Shown: piece after piece, positions 1 through 8,240 of the stretch | Layout of the letters: each line of letters starts with the position of its first letter | Numbering within the stretch: the first letter of the stretch is position 1 | Assembly: GCF_900100045.1 (NCBI RefSeq) | Contig: NZ_FNEA01000017.1 | Coordinates: forward strand, 1 to 64,000 | Reading direction: 5' to 3' | DNA: 64,000 nucleotides | DNA from: Paracoccus denitrificans | GTDB lineage: Bacteria > Pseudomonadota > Alphaproteobacteria > Rhodobacterales > Rhodobacteraceae | The notes under the pieces: generated by a model | The model's input: only the letters and a program-made list of their open reading frames with translations | Databases searched by the model: none | Told to the model about the DNA's origin: nothing | Made by a program: the position numbers and the translations under genes

Positions 1-4
1 CGCC

Positions 5-934
5 TCAGAAGCCGACCCGATCGGCGCCCTTGAGGCCAAGGATCTCGCGCGCCTGGCCGGGGGTCGCGACCTCGCTGCCCAAATCTTCGATGATGCGGCG
101 GATCTTGGCGACCTGCTGGGCGTTCGATTCCGCCAGCTTGCCGCGCGCGATCAGCAGCGAATCCTCCAGCCCCACCCGGACGTTGCCGCCCATCTGGCTG
201 GCGGTGGTGGCCAGGGGCATCTGCGCGCCCCCCGCGCCCAGCACCGACCAGCGATAGTCGTCGCCGAACAGCCGGTCGGCGGTGCGCTTCATGAAGACCA
301 GGTTGTCCACCTCGGGACCGATGCCGCCCAGGATGCCGAAGATGAACTGGATGAAGACCGGCGCCTTGAAGAGCCCGATATCCATGCAGAAGCGCAGGTT
401 GTAGAGATGGCCGACATCGTAGCATTCATGCTCGAACTTGATGGCGTGGGGGGCAAGCTGGTTCGCCGCGTTCTCGATATCCGCGAAGGTGTTGCGGAAG
501 ATGTTGCCGTCGGACCTGGCGACGTAGTCGCGCTCCCAGTCGAATTTCCAGGTGTCGTAGCGCCGGGCCAGCGGGTGGAAGCTGAAATTCATGCTGCCCA
601 TGTTCAGCGAGCACATCTCGGGCGAGAAGCGCAGCGCCGGGGCGATGCGCTCGTCGATGCTGTTGGTCAGGCTGCCGCCGGTCGAGATGTTGACCACCGC
701 ATCGGTCGATTGCCTGATGCGCGGCAGGAAGGCGGCGAAGGCCTCGGGGTCGATGGTCACGCCGCCGTCCTGGGGGCGGCGGGCGTGCAGATGCAGGATC
801 GCGGCGCCCGCCTCGGAGGCCGCGATGGCCTGCGCCGCGATGTCCTCGGGCGTATAGGGCAACGCATCCGACATGGTCGGCGTGTGGATCGCACCGGTGA
901 TGGCGCAGGTGATGACGACGGGGGGTTTAGCCAT
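5..934 (-). CDS. BKACE-family beta-keto acid cleavage enzyme (DUF849)
   Basis: A 309-aa protein of the beta-keto acid cleavage family, which condenses a beta-keto acid with acetyl-CoA to give acetoacetate and a CoA ester. The N-terminal TIM-barrel strand ends in HLHAR (residues 48-52), whose histidines bind the metal in characterised members, and FEHECYD lies mid-protein. Start chosen at 934 because GAGGAAA lies just upstream; the open frame runs further upstream but only through the end of the preceding gene. It overlaps the dehydrogenase stop by 8 bp, so the two are probably translationally coupled. The family is clear; the substrate cannot be read from sequence, although the neighbours suggest a beta-hydroxy acid route. 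Confidence 0.88.
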   Translation of the reverse strand: MAKPPVVITCAITGAIHTPTMSDALPYTPEDIAAQAIAASEAGAAILHLHARRPQDGGVTIDPEAFAAFLPRIRQSTDAVVNISTGGSLTNSIDERIAPALRFSPEMCSLNMGSMNFSFHPLARRYDTWKFDWERDYVARSDGNIFRNTFADIENAANQLAPHAIKFEHECYDVGHLYNLRFCMDIGLFKAPVFIQFIFGILGGIGPEVDNLVFMKRTADRLFGDDYRWSVLGAGGAQMPLATTASQMGGNVRVGLEDSLLIARGKLAESNAQQVAKIRRIIEDLGSEVATPGQAREILGLKGADRVGF

Positions 935-1994
935 GGTTTCCTCGCGAGATTGAATCGAGCAACGCCCTGTGAGGGCGCAGCAGATCGTCGAAGCGGTCGA
1001 TGTTCGAGAAGCCGGGGACGCTGCGGGCGGCCTGCGCGCCGCTGACCAGCTCGACCACGCGGTCGTTGAAGGGCGTCGCCAGGCCATGCTCGCGCCCGGT
1101 CCGGCAGACGATGCCGTTGATGAAATCGATCTCGGTATCGCGGCCCTTCTCCAGATCCTGCAGCATCGAGGCGCGCAACTGGCGATGCTGGCTCCATATC
1201 TTGCGGATCAGCGGCAGCACCCCGAGGACCGAGGCGGGGGAGGCGAGTGCGAAACGCTCGAAATCCTCGCCCTGCATGGGGGCCATGCGATGGCCCGCCG
1301 CATGGGCGGCGCGCACCGTCTCATCGGCGATGAAGGCCACGCAAAGCAGCGCGCGCGGGTCGTCCATGACCTCGCCGAAGGTGCAGCCGAGCGCTGCGGA
1401 CATGCCGCTGAAGGTCGCGTTCATCAGCACCTTGGACCAGCGGATGCCCATCAGGTCGTCCAGCAGTTCGGTCCGCCCGACGCAGGACAGGTAATCCTGC
1501 ACCCCGGTCAGGCGCGGCCTGATCACCCCGTCCATCTCGCCGATCTCGAAGGCGAACTTGCGCACGGCCTCGGCGGTCGTGGTCAGGCTGGACACTCCGG
1601 GCCCCAGCCAGGTCGCGCCAAAGCCCACCGCGCCGCCGATGGTGCGCCCCTGCCCGACGACCGCGGCCACGGAGGGCTCGGGGATGCCGTTCTGCAAGGT
1701 GCAGACGACGCTTTCGCCATGCAGGAACGGCAGCAGATGCGACAGCACGGCCTTGTTGGCGGTCTGCTTGCTGAGCAGGAACACCAGATCGTATTGCCCG
1801 CTCATCGCGTCCGGGGTCAGGGCGTGGACCGGCACCAGCAGGTCCATCTCGCCCGTGACGCGGGCGCCATCGCGATCGAGCGCATCGACATGCTCGCGGT
1901 TGGTGTCGACCAGATCGACCGGCCGCCCCCCTTTCGCCATCAATGCGCCGATGATGGTGCCAAGCGATCCGGCACCGATGATTGCGGCTCTCAT
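927..1994 (-). CDS. Ketopantoate reductase-like (ApbA/PanE family) dehydrogenase
   Basis: A 355-aa NAD(P)-dependent dehydrogenase. The N-terminus is a Rossmann fold with GAGSLG at residues 7-12; the C-terminal half has the helical ApbA/PanE substrate domain. True ketopantoate reductases act in pantothenate synthesis, but this copy lies between a symporter and a BKACE enzyme. It more likely oxidises a hydroxy acid (or reduces a keto acid) in a catabolic route; that is inference from context. Its ATG overlaps the stop of the symporter gene (ATGA), and its TAA overlaps the BKACE start. It is longer than the roughly 300 aa usual for PanE. Confidence 0.82.
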   Translation of the reverse strand: MRAAIIGAGSLGTIIGALMAKGGRPVDLVDTNREHVDALDRDGARVTGEMDLLVPVHALTPDAMSGQYDLVFLLSKQTANKAVLSHLLPFLHGESVVCTLQNGIPEPSVAAVVGQGRTIGGAVGFGATWLGPGVSSLTTTAEAVRKFAFEIGEMDGVIRPRLTGVQDYLSCVGRTELLDDLMGIRWSKVLMNATFSGMSAALGCTFGEVMDDPRALLCVAFIADETVRAAHAAGHRMAPMQGEDFERFALASPASVLGVLPLIRKIWSQHRQLRASMLQDLEKGRDTEIDFINGIVCRTGREHGLATPFNDRVVELVSGAQAARSVPGFSNIDRFDDLLRPHRALLDSISRGNHG

Positions 1995-3568
1995 GCCTTG
2001 GCCTCTCCCGCAAGCGGTGCAGCGCCGTGGGTTTCATGCGCATGGTCGCTTTCGCGGCGGATGCGCAGCGCGACGGCGCGGGTCGAGGGGCTGACCTCGG
2101 CGTCGAAATAGGCCTCGTAGGCTTCCCTCGGAGGCGCCGGGCTGAGAAAGACACCGGCCAGCGTGGCAAGCAGCGACAGGCCGGCACCGACCACGAAAGG
2201 ATTGTCCGCACCCATCGCCTTGGCGGCGATGAAGGCCGCCACACCCACGATGATGCCCGCATAGGCGCCCGCACGGTTCATCCGCTTCCAGAACAGCCCG
2301 AACCAGACCGGCCACATGAAGGCCGCGCCAAACGCGCCATAGACATAGGTGAACCCCATCGCCAGCAGCACCGGCGGCTTGATCGCGCTGATCACCGAGA
2401 GCAGGCCGAGAACCAGAACGGAGTAGCGCAGATGGCGCGTGGCACGCTCGTCGTCGAACTGGCGGTCGGGATAGAGCGAGCGGTAGAGGTCGTAGTATAG
2501 CGACGTGCCGCAGTTCAGCAGCATCGAGTTCGCCGTCGAGACCGCCGCCGCCAGCAACGCGATCAGCGTCAGGGCGCCGACGAAGGGCGGAGCGTAGTTC
2601 TGCACGATCAGCGGCATGATGTAATCGGTGGTCTTGTCGGCGGGCAGGCTGGGCAAAAGCGCCTTGGCGCCAAGGCCGATCACGATCAGGCACAGGAAGA
2701 TCGGGATCAGGGCGATCACGGTCCACATCATCTGCAGCACGGCGGCCTTGCTGTTCCGGGGTGCCATGAAGCGGTTGATCCAGTGCGGCGCGACCGAGGC
2801 GCCCAGGGCGTTCGACATGAAGATCCCCATCAGCACCGACCAGCCGAATGTGCCCGCGGGCGACAGCAGGATGCCCGGCTCCAGCGGCTCGCCGCCGACA
2901 TTGGTCGGCGCGGTGGTCGTCGCCACGGCATCGAGGATCGGGCCAAGCCCGCCGGAGGCGTAAAGGATCGCGCCCGTCCCGAAGGCAAGGCCGATCAGGA
3001 TCAGCACCGCGTTCAGCGTATCCGTGGCCGCCACCGACCAGAAACCGCCAAGCGAGGTCAATGCCAGCAGGACCAGGAAGGCGAAGATGGCATATTCATA
3101 CTGGATGCCGGTGATCGTGTTGAAGACGATGCCGAAACCGACGACCTGCAGATGGCAGAAGATGAAATAGCCCACCAGCATCAGCGCCGCGACGATCAGC
3201 TGCAACCCGCTGATGCGCTCGAACGGCTCGAAGCGCATGCGGATGAATTCGGGAAAGGTCCGGGCCGGCAATTCGGGCCGGCGCACCTTGTAGGCTAGGA
3301 TCGGCATGACCGCCGTGGCCAGGAACCAGCCCGCGACCCAACCGATGATCGCGGCGACGCCGGTGCGATAAAGCTGGCCCGGCACGCCCATCACCGAGGC
3401 CACGCTGACCCAGGTCGCGACCGAGGTGCCGATGCCCAGCAGCAGCCCCATGCGGTGGCCGCCGGTGGTGAAGTCGGACAGGGACTCGACCTCTTTCATG
3501 CTCTTGAGGCAGGTCCAGGTCAGAAAGGCCAGATAGCCGCCGAAAACGACGAAATAAGAGATGCTCAT
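1991..3568 (-). CDS. Sodium:solute symporter (SSS family)
   Basis: A 525-aa inner-membrane protein with about 13 hydrophobic segments, in the solute:sodium symporter family (PutP/PanF/ActP type). The N-terminal region has the family's DFTTGGHRMG and TWVSVASVMG stretches, and the central AAAVSTANSMLLNCGT resembles the conserved transmembrane motif. It should import the compound processed by the downstream dehydrogenase and BKACE enzyme. An AAGAGGG ribosome site precedes the ATG, and the gene starts 9 bp after a 44-aa membrane peptide gene. The hydrophilic C-terminal tail (about 40 residues) is charged and histidine-containing. Substrate unknown. Confidence 0.88.
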   Translation of the reverse strand: MSISYFVVFGGYLAFLTWTCLKSMKEVESLSDFTTGGHRMGLLLGIGTSVATWVSVASVMGVPGQLYRTGVAAIIGWVAGWFLATAVMPILAYKVRRPELPARTFPEFIRMRFEPFERISGLQLIVAALMLVGYFIFCHLQVVGFGIVFNTITGIQYEYAIFAFLVLLALTSLGGFWSVAATDTLNAVLILIGLAFGTGAILYASGGLGPILDAVATTTAPTNVGGEPLEPGILLSPAGTFGWSVLMGIFMSNALGASVAPHWINRFMAPRNSKAAVLQMMWTVIALIPIFLCLIVIGLGAKALLPSLPADKTTDYIMPLIVQNYAPPFVGALTLIALLAAAVSTANSMLLNCGTSLYYDLYRSLYPDRQFDDERATRHLRYSVLVLGLLSVISAIKPPVLLAMGFTYVYGAFGAAFMWPVWFGLFWKRMNRAGAYAGIIVGVAAFIAAKAMGADNPFVVGAGLSLLATLAGVFLSPAPPREAYEAYFDAEVSPSTRAVALRIRRESDHAHETHGAAPLAGEAKA

Positions 3569-3577
3569 GGCGCCCTC

Positions 3578-3712
3578 TTATTCGTAACGGAACAGTTTGC
3601 CGGTGGCGCCCCAACGGCGAACGCCGGAGACCTCGATCCTGCTGCACAGGTATAAGGAAACCACTATGCAGACAGCGATGCTCGCCCCCCAGAAACTCAA
3701 TGCGATCAACAT
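3578..3712 (-). CDS. Small membrane peptide, probable symporter accessory subunit (44 aa)
   Basis: A 44-aa peptide beginning MLIALSFW with a single hydrophobic segment (residues 2-24) and a short basic/aromatic tail. The start at 3712 is supported by a strong GGAGGA site 8 nt upstream. It stops 9 bp before the SSS symporter. Small single-span partners encoded just upstream of SSS symporters are a recurrent arrangement, so this is probably an accessory subunit. Sequence identity to a named family cannot be judged by eye. Confidence 0.65.
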   Translation of the reverse strand: MLIALSFWGASIAVCIVVSLYLCSRIEVSGVRRWGATGKLFRYE

Positions 3713-3921
3713 TCGATGCGTCCTCCATTCGAAACGGCGCCATGGCCCGCCGGCCCGGAACCAATGCTTTTGGGACGCTGGGGCGGTGCCCCACGGCAAA
3801 CCGGACCCCGGCGCATTTCTGCGCCATAGCCTCCCTCATCCTCCTGCGATCTCCGCCGGGAACCCCGCCCGGCAGGTGCGATTGCAGTCGGTAGGTTAAC
3901 GGGTTAGGGTCAACCGCATAA

Positions 3922-3941
3922 GTTCATGTTCGGACATGAAC
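3922..3941. promoter_or_regulatory. Inverted repeat upstream of AraC-family gene
   Basis: Perfect 8-bp arms GTTCATGT and ACATGAAC are separated by TCGG, ending 18 bp before the regulator start at 3960. It lies in the divergent space between the regulator and the symporter operon, so it could be an operator for either. AraC proteins often bind direct repeats, so another factor is possible. Confidence 0.45.
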
Positions 3942-3959
3942 GTGTCTCAAGAGGACATT

Positions 3960-4997
3960 ATGAGGATTTCCGCGCAATCCATGCTGCCCTCGCCCGATGA
4001 ACGCATGTATGCCCCCTACAAGATCGCCGCGCTGGTCGAGGTGTTGGCGGAACAGGGCATCCCAGCCGAGGACAGCCTGAAAGGCAGCGGCATCGGCGCC
4101 GACGAACTCGACGACCCTTATGCGCTGACATCGGTGCGGCAATATATGATCGTGTGCATGAACGCGGTCTCGCTGGGTTGCAACGCCGCCACGCCCTTCG
4201 AGGTCGGGACCCGATTGCATGTGTCGGCTTACGGCATGTATGGCTATGCCCTTCTTTCCTGCCTGACGCTGCGCGATTATTTCAGGCTCGCCGTGCAATA
4301 CCGTCGATTGGCGACCCCACCTCTTTCGATCGAGTGGACCGAAAATCCCGATACGGTCGTCTGGACCTTTCCCAACATATTCGTCGGAAATCCGTCGGAA
4401 AGCGTGCGGCAATTCCTGATCGAACAGCAGTTCAGCCTGCACGTCACGCATCTTGAGGACGTGGCAGGGCGCAGTTGCCCGCCGTTGAAGGCATGCTTCA
4501 CCTATCCGGCACCGAAACATGCCGAGATCTATTCCAGATACCTCAAATGCCCCTGTTTTTTCGATCAGCCAGAATTCGAGCTCGCCTACGACTCGGCCCT
4601 GCTCGACCAGAAGCCTCAGATGGCGCACCGGCTGACCGCCGCGCTGGTGCAGGAAACATGCGACCGGCTGATCGGAAGCGCCAAGACCTCTGCCGGAACC
4701 TCCGGCTATGTCTATCGAACCCTGATGGATCATCCGGGTGAATTCCTGACCATGGAAGCCGTCGCGGACAGGTTGAACATGACCACCCGAACATTGCGGC
4801 GGCATCTGGAAGCAGAGGGAACGACGTATCGGCTTATCATGGATGACGTTCGATGCTCGCTGGCCATCGAATATCTGAAAACCACCAGGATGAGCACCAT
4901 CGACATCGCCATACTCCTGGGGTTCAGCGATGCCGCCAGCTTTCGGAAAGCCCTGAAGCGCTGGACCGGCAAGGGACCGGGACAGCTTCGGCGGTGA
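3960..4997 (+). CDS. AraC-family transcriptional regulator
   Basis: A 345-aa activator-type regulator. The N-terminal two thirds resemble the arabinose-binding-like domain of the OruR/ArgR group (PF12625). The C-terminal 90 residues are the double helix-turn-helix, with LNMTTRTLRRHL as the first recognition region and the ILLGFSDAASFRKALKRW signature. An in-frame ATG at 3936 lacks a ribosome site, while AAGAGGACATT precedes 3960, so the latter is chosen. It is divergent from the symporter/dehydrogenase/BKACE operon and is probably its inducer-responsive activator. Confidence 0.85.
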   Translation: MRISAQSMLPSPDERMYAPYKIAALVEVLAEQGIPAEDSLKGSGIGADELDDPYALTSVRQYMIVCMNAVSLGCNAATPFEVGTRLHVSAYGMYGYALLSCLTLRDYFRLAVQYRRLATPPLSIEWTENPDTVVWTFPNIFVGNPSESVRQFLIEQQFSLHVTHLEDVAGRSCPPLKACFTYPAPKHAEIYSRYLKCPCFFDQPEFELAYDSALLDQKPQMAHRLTAALVQETCDRLIGSAKTSAGTSGYVYRTLMDHPGEFLTMEAVADRLNMTTRTLRRHLEAEGTTYRLIMDDVRCSLAIEYLKTTRMSTIDIAILLGFSDAASFRKALKRWTGKGPGQLRR

Positions 4998-5110
4998 TCT
5001 GCGCAATCCGGCGGCATTTTTGCGGGCCGTGAGCGGGATTGATGACATAAACCTCTTGCCTGACTGCATCGCTGGGGCCGATCAGGCTTTGCGTGGCTTT
5101 TCGAGTTGCA

Positions 5111-5132
5111 GTTACATTAGCACTAATGTAAC
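5111..5132. promoter_or_regulatory. Probable MarR operator (perfect palindrome)
   Basis: Perfect 10-bp arms GTTACATTAG and CTAATGTAAC are separated by CA. The palindrome ends 3 bp before the MarR start codon at 5136, so binding would block transcription start or ribosome entry. This points to autoregulation. Possible promoter: TTGCGT (5089-5094) and TACATT (5113-5118) with an 18-bp spacer; this hexamer pair is weak. Confidence 0.7.
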
Positions 5133-5135
5133 TGG

Positions 5136-5633
5136 ATGACCATGAACACGGAACGCCCTCCCGGTCTTGGCGAACTGCTGCGATATGTCGGCGAACTGGT
5201 CGATGTCGGGGCGTCGCGGCGCTATCGCGACCTCGGCCTTTCCTACCGGCCCCGCTACACCCCGATCCTGCGGGCGATCCTGGCGGGGAAAACCACCGTT
5301 ACCGAGATCGTCAGCCATAGCCGCCTGACCCAGGGGGCGGTCAGCCAGACCGTGGCGCTGATGGTCGCGGACGGCATTCTCGCCCGCGAAGGGACGGGGG
5401 ACGGGCGCAAGAGCAGCCTGCGCCTGACCGAAAGGGGCCAGGCCCTGCTTGCCTCGCTGCGCCCGCATTGGCAGGCGACATTCGCGGCGATCGAGGCGCT
5501 TGAGACCGAGATCGGCCACCCGCTGCGGCAGATCCTCGCGAAAGCCGCCGACGCGCTTGAGCGCAAGGGATTCGCGGCCCGGCTGGAGCGGGCCGCCATT
5601 GAACAGGAAAGCCCAGCAGATCATGCCGATTGA
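5136..5633 (+). CDS. MarR-family transcriptional regulator
   Basis: A 165-aa winged-helix regulator. The core reads TVTEIVSHSRLTQGAVSQTVA (HTH), followed by DGILAREGTGDGRKSSLRLTERG, the classical MarR wing. Two ATG codons (5136 and 5142) are possible. Neither has a Shine-Dalgarno sequence because the palindromic operator occupies that space, so the mRNA may be leaderless or nearly so. It overlaps the downstream methyltransferase start by 11 bp, so the two form an operon and probably share regulation. Confidence 0.85.
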   Translation: MTMNTERPPGLGELLRYVGELVDVGASRRYRDLGLSYRPRYTPILRAILAGKTTVTEIVSHSRLTQGAVSQTVALMVADGILAREGTGDGRKSSLRLTERGQALLASLRPHWQATFAAIEALETEIGHPLRQILAKAADALERKGFAARLERAAIEQESPADHAD

Positions 5634-6384
5634 CGCGACAGCCCGGACCAACTGGTTCGATCGGGACGGGCGCAACTACGCCCTGTTCCGCCCCGAATAT
5701 CCACTGGCGCTCGCGGCGCATCTTGCGGCCATCGCGCCCGGGACCGGGCGGGCGCTGGACGTGGGTTGCGGCACCGGCCAGCTGACCGTGCAACTGGCCG
5801 GTCATTTCGGCGAGGTGATCGGCCTGGACCCCAGCCGCGAGCAGGTCGAGAATGCCGCGGCGCATGAGCGCGTGACCTATCTTTGCGCCCCGGCCGAGGA
5901 TATCCCGCTGAACGACGGCTGCGCCGATCTCATCGCAGCCGCCCAGGCCGCCCATTGGTTCGACCGCCCGGCATTCTATGCCGAGGCCCGCCGCCTCGCG
6001 GCCCCGGATGCGGTGATCGCGCTGATCAGCTATGGCGTCCTGCGCCTTGACGACCAGCCGCTGAACGAGCGCTTCGCCCGCTTCTATCACGACGAGATCG
6101 GCCCGTTCTGGCCGCCGGAGCGCAAGCTGGTGGATCGCGGCTATGCCGATATGGACTTTCCCTTCGACGAACTGCCGGCGCCGGCGCTGTCCATCGAGCG
6201 GGACTGGAGCTTGGGCGAGTTTCTCGGCTATGTCTCGACCTGGTCGGCGGTCCGCCGGGTCGGCGAGGCCGGGAGGACAGAGATCCTGGATGCCTTCGTG
6301 CGGGATTTTTCGCGGATCTGGGCGGACCCGGGCCAGGCACGCCGGGTGAGCTGGCCCATCAACATGAGGATCGGACGCCTGTGA
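5623..6384 (+). CDS. Class I SAM-dependent methyltransferase
   Basis: A 253-aa methyltransferase with the SAM-binding motif I ALDVGCGTG at residues 44-52, the acidic loop IGLDPS after strand 2, and an AEDIPL motif near residue 90 (methyltransferase 11 type). The C-terminal part contains WSLGEFLGYVSTWSA, typical of the YcgJ/Tam-like group. Start at 5623 inside the end of the MarR gene, indicating translational coupling. Small-molecule methylation is likely, but the substrate is unknown; co-transcription with a MarR repressor suggests a response to a xenobiotic or organic acid. Confidence 0.85.
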   Translation: MPIDATARTNWFDRDGRNYALFRPEYPLALAAHLAAIAPGTGRALDVGCGTGQLTVQLAGHFGEVIGLDPSREQVENAAAHERVTYLCAPAEDIPLNDGCADLIAAAQAAHWFDRPAFYAEARRLAAPDAVIALISYGVLRLDDQPLNERFARFYHDEIGPFWPPERKLVDRGYADMDFPFDELPAPALSIERDWSLGEFLGYVSTWSAVRRVGEAGRTEILDAFVRDFSRIWADPGQARRVSWPINMRIGRL

Positions 6385-6533
6385 ACGCCGTTGCCGCCGG
6401 CCTGCGCCACAGTAATGAAAGCGGCGGTATAGGCCATCGCCTTGCGCTTCATCCAAGGGGTGCATCGGTTTCGCCGCGCAAGCGCTTCAGCCGGCCGGCC
6501 TCTCGCGCCCTCGGGCGGCAGCCATCGCACGCT

Positions 6534-7481
6534 TCACAACACGCGCGCCCAGACCTGACCGACGAGATCCTTGCCGAAGCTGCGATGCCTTTCCTCCTCG
6601 ATCAACTCGAACCCTGCCGCCTGATAGATCCGGCGGGCCGAGACCAGGACGTCGTTGGTCCACAGGATCATGCGCCGATAGCCCCGCGCACGGGCGAAAC
6701 GCAGGCATTCCTCGACCAGCCGCCGGCCAAGCCCGAGGCCGCGCGCCGCCTCGTCCACCCAGAGTAGCCGCAGTTTCGCGGTCTCCTCGTCCTCGCGCAC
6801 CACCATGACCGAACCGACCACCTGCCCCTCCAGTTCGGCCACCCAGCATTTCTCGCCTTGGGGATCGAACTCCCTGGCGAACCTGCCGACGATCTCGGCG
6901 ACCAGCGCCTCGAAGGTCCAGTCCCAGCCATATTCCTCGGCATAGATGCGGCCGTTCATATGGGTGATCCAGCCCAGATCGCCGGGCTCGGGGTCGCGCA
7001 GGATGAAGGTCCGGTTCTGCGGGCCGTCGCCCAGAAGCCGGCGGATGCGCGCCATCGCGCCCACCAACTGCCGGCGCCCGGTCGCCGACAAGGGCTCCAG
7101 CAGCGTCCTGACCTCCTCGGCCGAGGCGGCGTTCAGCTTGGCGAATTCCGCCATGCCGTGATCGGTCAGTCGCAGTTCCAGCCGCTTGGCATTGGTCGGG
7201 CTGGACCGGCGCTCCAGCAGGTCCTCGCTTTCCAGCCCGGCGATGATCCTGCTGAGATAGCCGGTATCGACCCGCAGAACATCGCCCAGCTCACGCGCCG
7301 ATGGCGCGGCATCCGGGGCGGCGGTGGCGATCTCGTAAAGGACGCGCATCTGCGGCAGCGAATAGGAGGAGGCCAGAAGGTGCTCGTTCAGCGCCCCGAC
7401 AAGCCGCGTGTGGAAACGGTTGAAGCGCCGGACCTCGGCGATGTCGCCGGGTTCGACCGCCAGGGTTGAAGATGTGCCCAT
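6534..7481 (-). CDS. MarR-GNAT fusion: bifunctional regulator/N-acetyltransferase
   Basis: A 315-aa fusion. Residues about 1-150 are a MarR winged helix (SARELGDVLRVDTGYLSRII and the LLERRSSPTNAKRLELRLTD wing). Residues about 160-315 are a GNAT acetyltransferase with the acetyl-CoA loop RGLGLGRRLVEECL and the C-terminal YQAAGFELIEEE. This domain pair is a known architecture. The upstream frame to 7619 is left out because MGTSS at 7481 matches the usual family N-terminus. There is no obvious ribosome site, but a TTGCCA/TGGCAA palindrome lies 22 bp upstream. Confidence 0.85.
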   Translation of the reverse strand: MGTSSTLAVEPGDIAEVRRFNRFHTRLVGALNEHLLASSYSLPQMRVLYEIATAAPDAAPSARELGDVLRVDTGYLSRIIAGLESEDLLERRSSPTNAKRLELRLTDHGMAEFAKLNAASAEEVRTLLEPLSATGRRQLVGAMARIRRLLGDGPQNRTFILRDPEPGDLGWITHMNGRIYAEEYGWDWTFEALVAEIVGRFAREFDPQGEKCWVAELEGQVVGSVMVVREDEETAKLRLLWVDEAARGLGLGRRLVEECLRFARARGYRRMILWTNDVLVSARRIYQAAGFELIEEERHRSFGKDLVGQVWARVL

Positions 7482-7502
7482 GTTGCGAGAGGATCCAATG
7501 TA

Positions 7503-7515
7503 TTGCCATTGGCAA
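7503..7515. promoter_or_regulatory. Palindrome upstream of MarR-GNAT gene
   Basis: TTGCCA-T-TGGCAA, perfect 6-bp arms around one base, with partial symmetry continuing outward. It lies between the MarR-GNAT start (7481) and the end of the preceding gene (7549). The position fits an autoregulatory operator. Confidence 0.5.
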
Positions 7516-7548
7516 CATAAAGATGCCTGACGCACCGAGCAAGATATT

Positions 7549-8166
7549 TCACGGTCCTGCCGGCTGATCGGAGATCGGATCGGCCGCACCTCTGTCGGAT
7601 CGTGCTTCAAGGCCAGCAAGCTGCGGCGCGAAGTGATCGAACAGAAAGCCGGCGGCCTCGCGCGCGGCTTCCGGGGCGGTGATCAGCAGGCACACCTCAT
7701 CTTCGTCCTCTGCAAGCTCGAATCTCAGAAAGGCGCAGCATTCTCGCTCTCTGCGCACCATTTCGCGCAGATCGGCCGCAGCCGCCTTGCCATAGACCAG
7801 CAAGAGGGTCAGCGGCGAGCGCAGCGAGCGCTTCAGGTGACGCTCGGCGATACCGCGAATCCATGCGGCGCGGTTCTTGAAATCATCGCCGCCCAGCGTG
7901 CAGGCGATTGCCTTGTCATCAGGCGCATCGGGACTGACGGAACAGCCGCAGGCAGGGGCGGCGCAACCGTTCCCTCTCGACAAGGTCCGGCGCTTCATCG
8001 CATGCCAGACCAGAGCACCAGCGGTGGCCAAGGCGATGCCCGCTGCGCCGCCAAGATAGGCCACGCCTCCGGCGGCCGCAAAAAGTCCTGCCCCGGCAAG
8101 CAGCGACACAGCGCAACAGGCTGCGCAGGCACCTCCGATAGCCAGTGCGGTCGTCATGGGTTTCAT
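7549..8166 (-). CDS. Cysteine-rich membrane protein, putative heavy-metal (mercury-type) resistance
   Basis: A 205-aa protein. Residues 1-57 hold two hydrophobic segments, the first with the cysteine motif CAACC, recalling the vicinal cysteines of MerT/MerC/MerF transporters. A linker with CAAPACGC follows. A soluble C-terminal half contains RERECCAFLRFEL, with another adjacent cysteine pair. It is divergent from a MerR-type regulator, and its promoter has the 19-bp spacer that MerR proteins act on. Metal transport or detoxification is therefore likely, but the specific metal and the fold of the C-terminal half are unknown to me. Confidence 0.6.
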   Translation of the reverse strand: MKPMTTALAIGGACAACCAVSLLAGAGLFAAAGGVAYLGGAAGIALATAGALVWHAMKRRTLSRGNGCAAPACGCSVSPDAPDDKAIACTLGGDDFKNRAAWIRGIAERHLKRSLRSPLTLLLVYGKAAAADLREMVRRERECCAFLRFELAEDEDEVCLLITAPEAAREAAGFLFDHFAPQLAGLEARSDRGAADPISDQPAGP

Positions 8167-8202
8167 CTGCGGACCTTCCGGTCTTGATCGGTGGATATCC
8201 GA

Positions 8203-8233
8203 AGGCTACCTCCTCAAGTAACTTGAGGAGCAA
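8203..8233 (-). promoter_or_regulatory. MerR-type promoter with 19-bp spacer and operator palindrome
   Basis: On the minus strand, TTGCTC (plus 8228-8233) and TAGCCT (plus 8203-8208) are separated by exactly 19 bp. A perfect palindrome with 10-bp arms CTCCTCAAGT and ACTTGAGGAG around one base (8210-8230) fills that spacer. This is the textbook arrangement of promoters untwisted by MerR-family activators. It drives the cysteine-rich protein and probably represses merR at 8241. Confidence 0.8.
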
Positions 8234-8240
8234 GCGGGTC

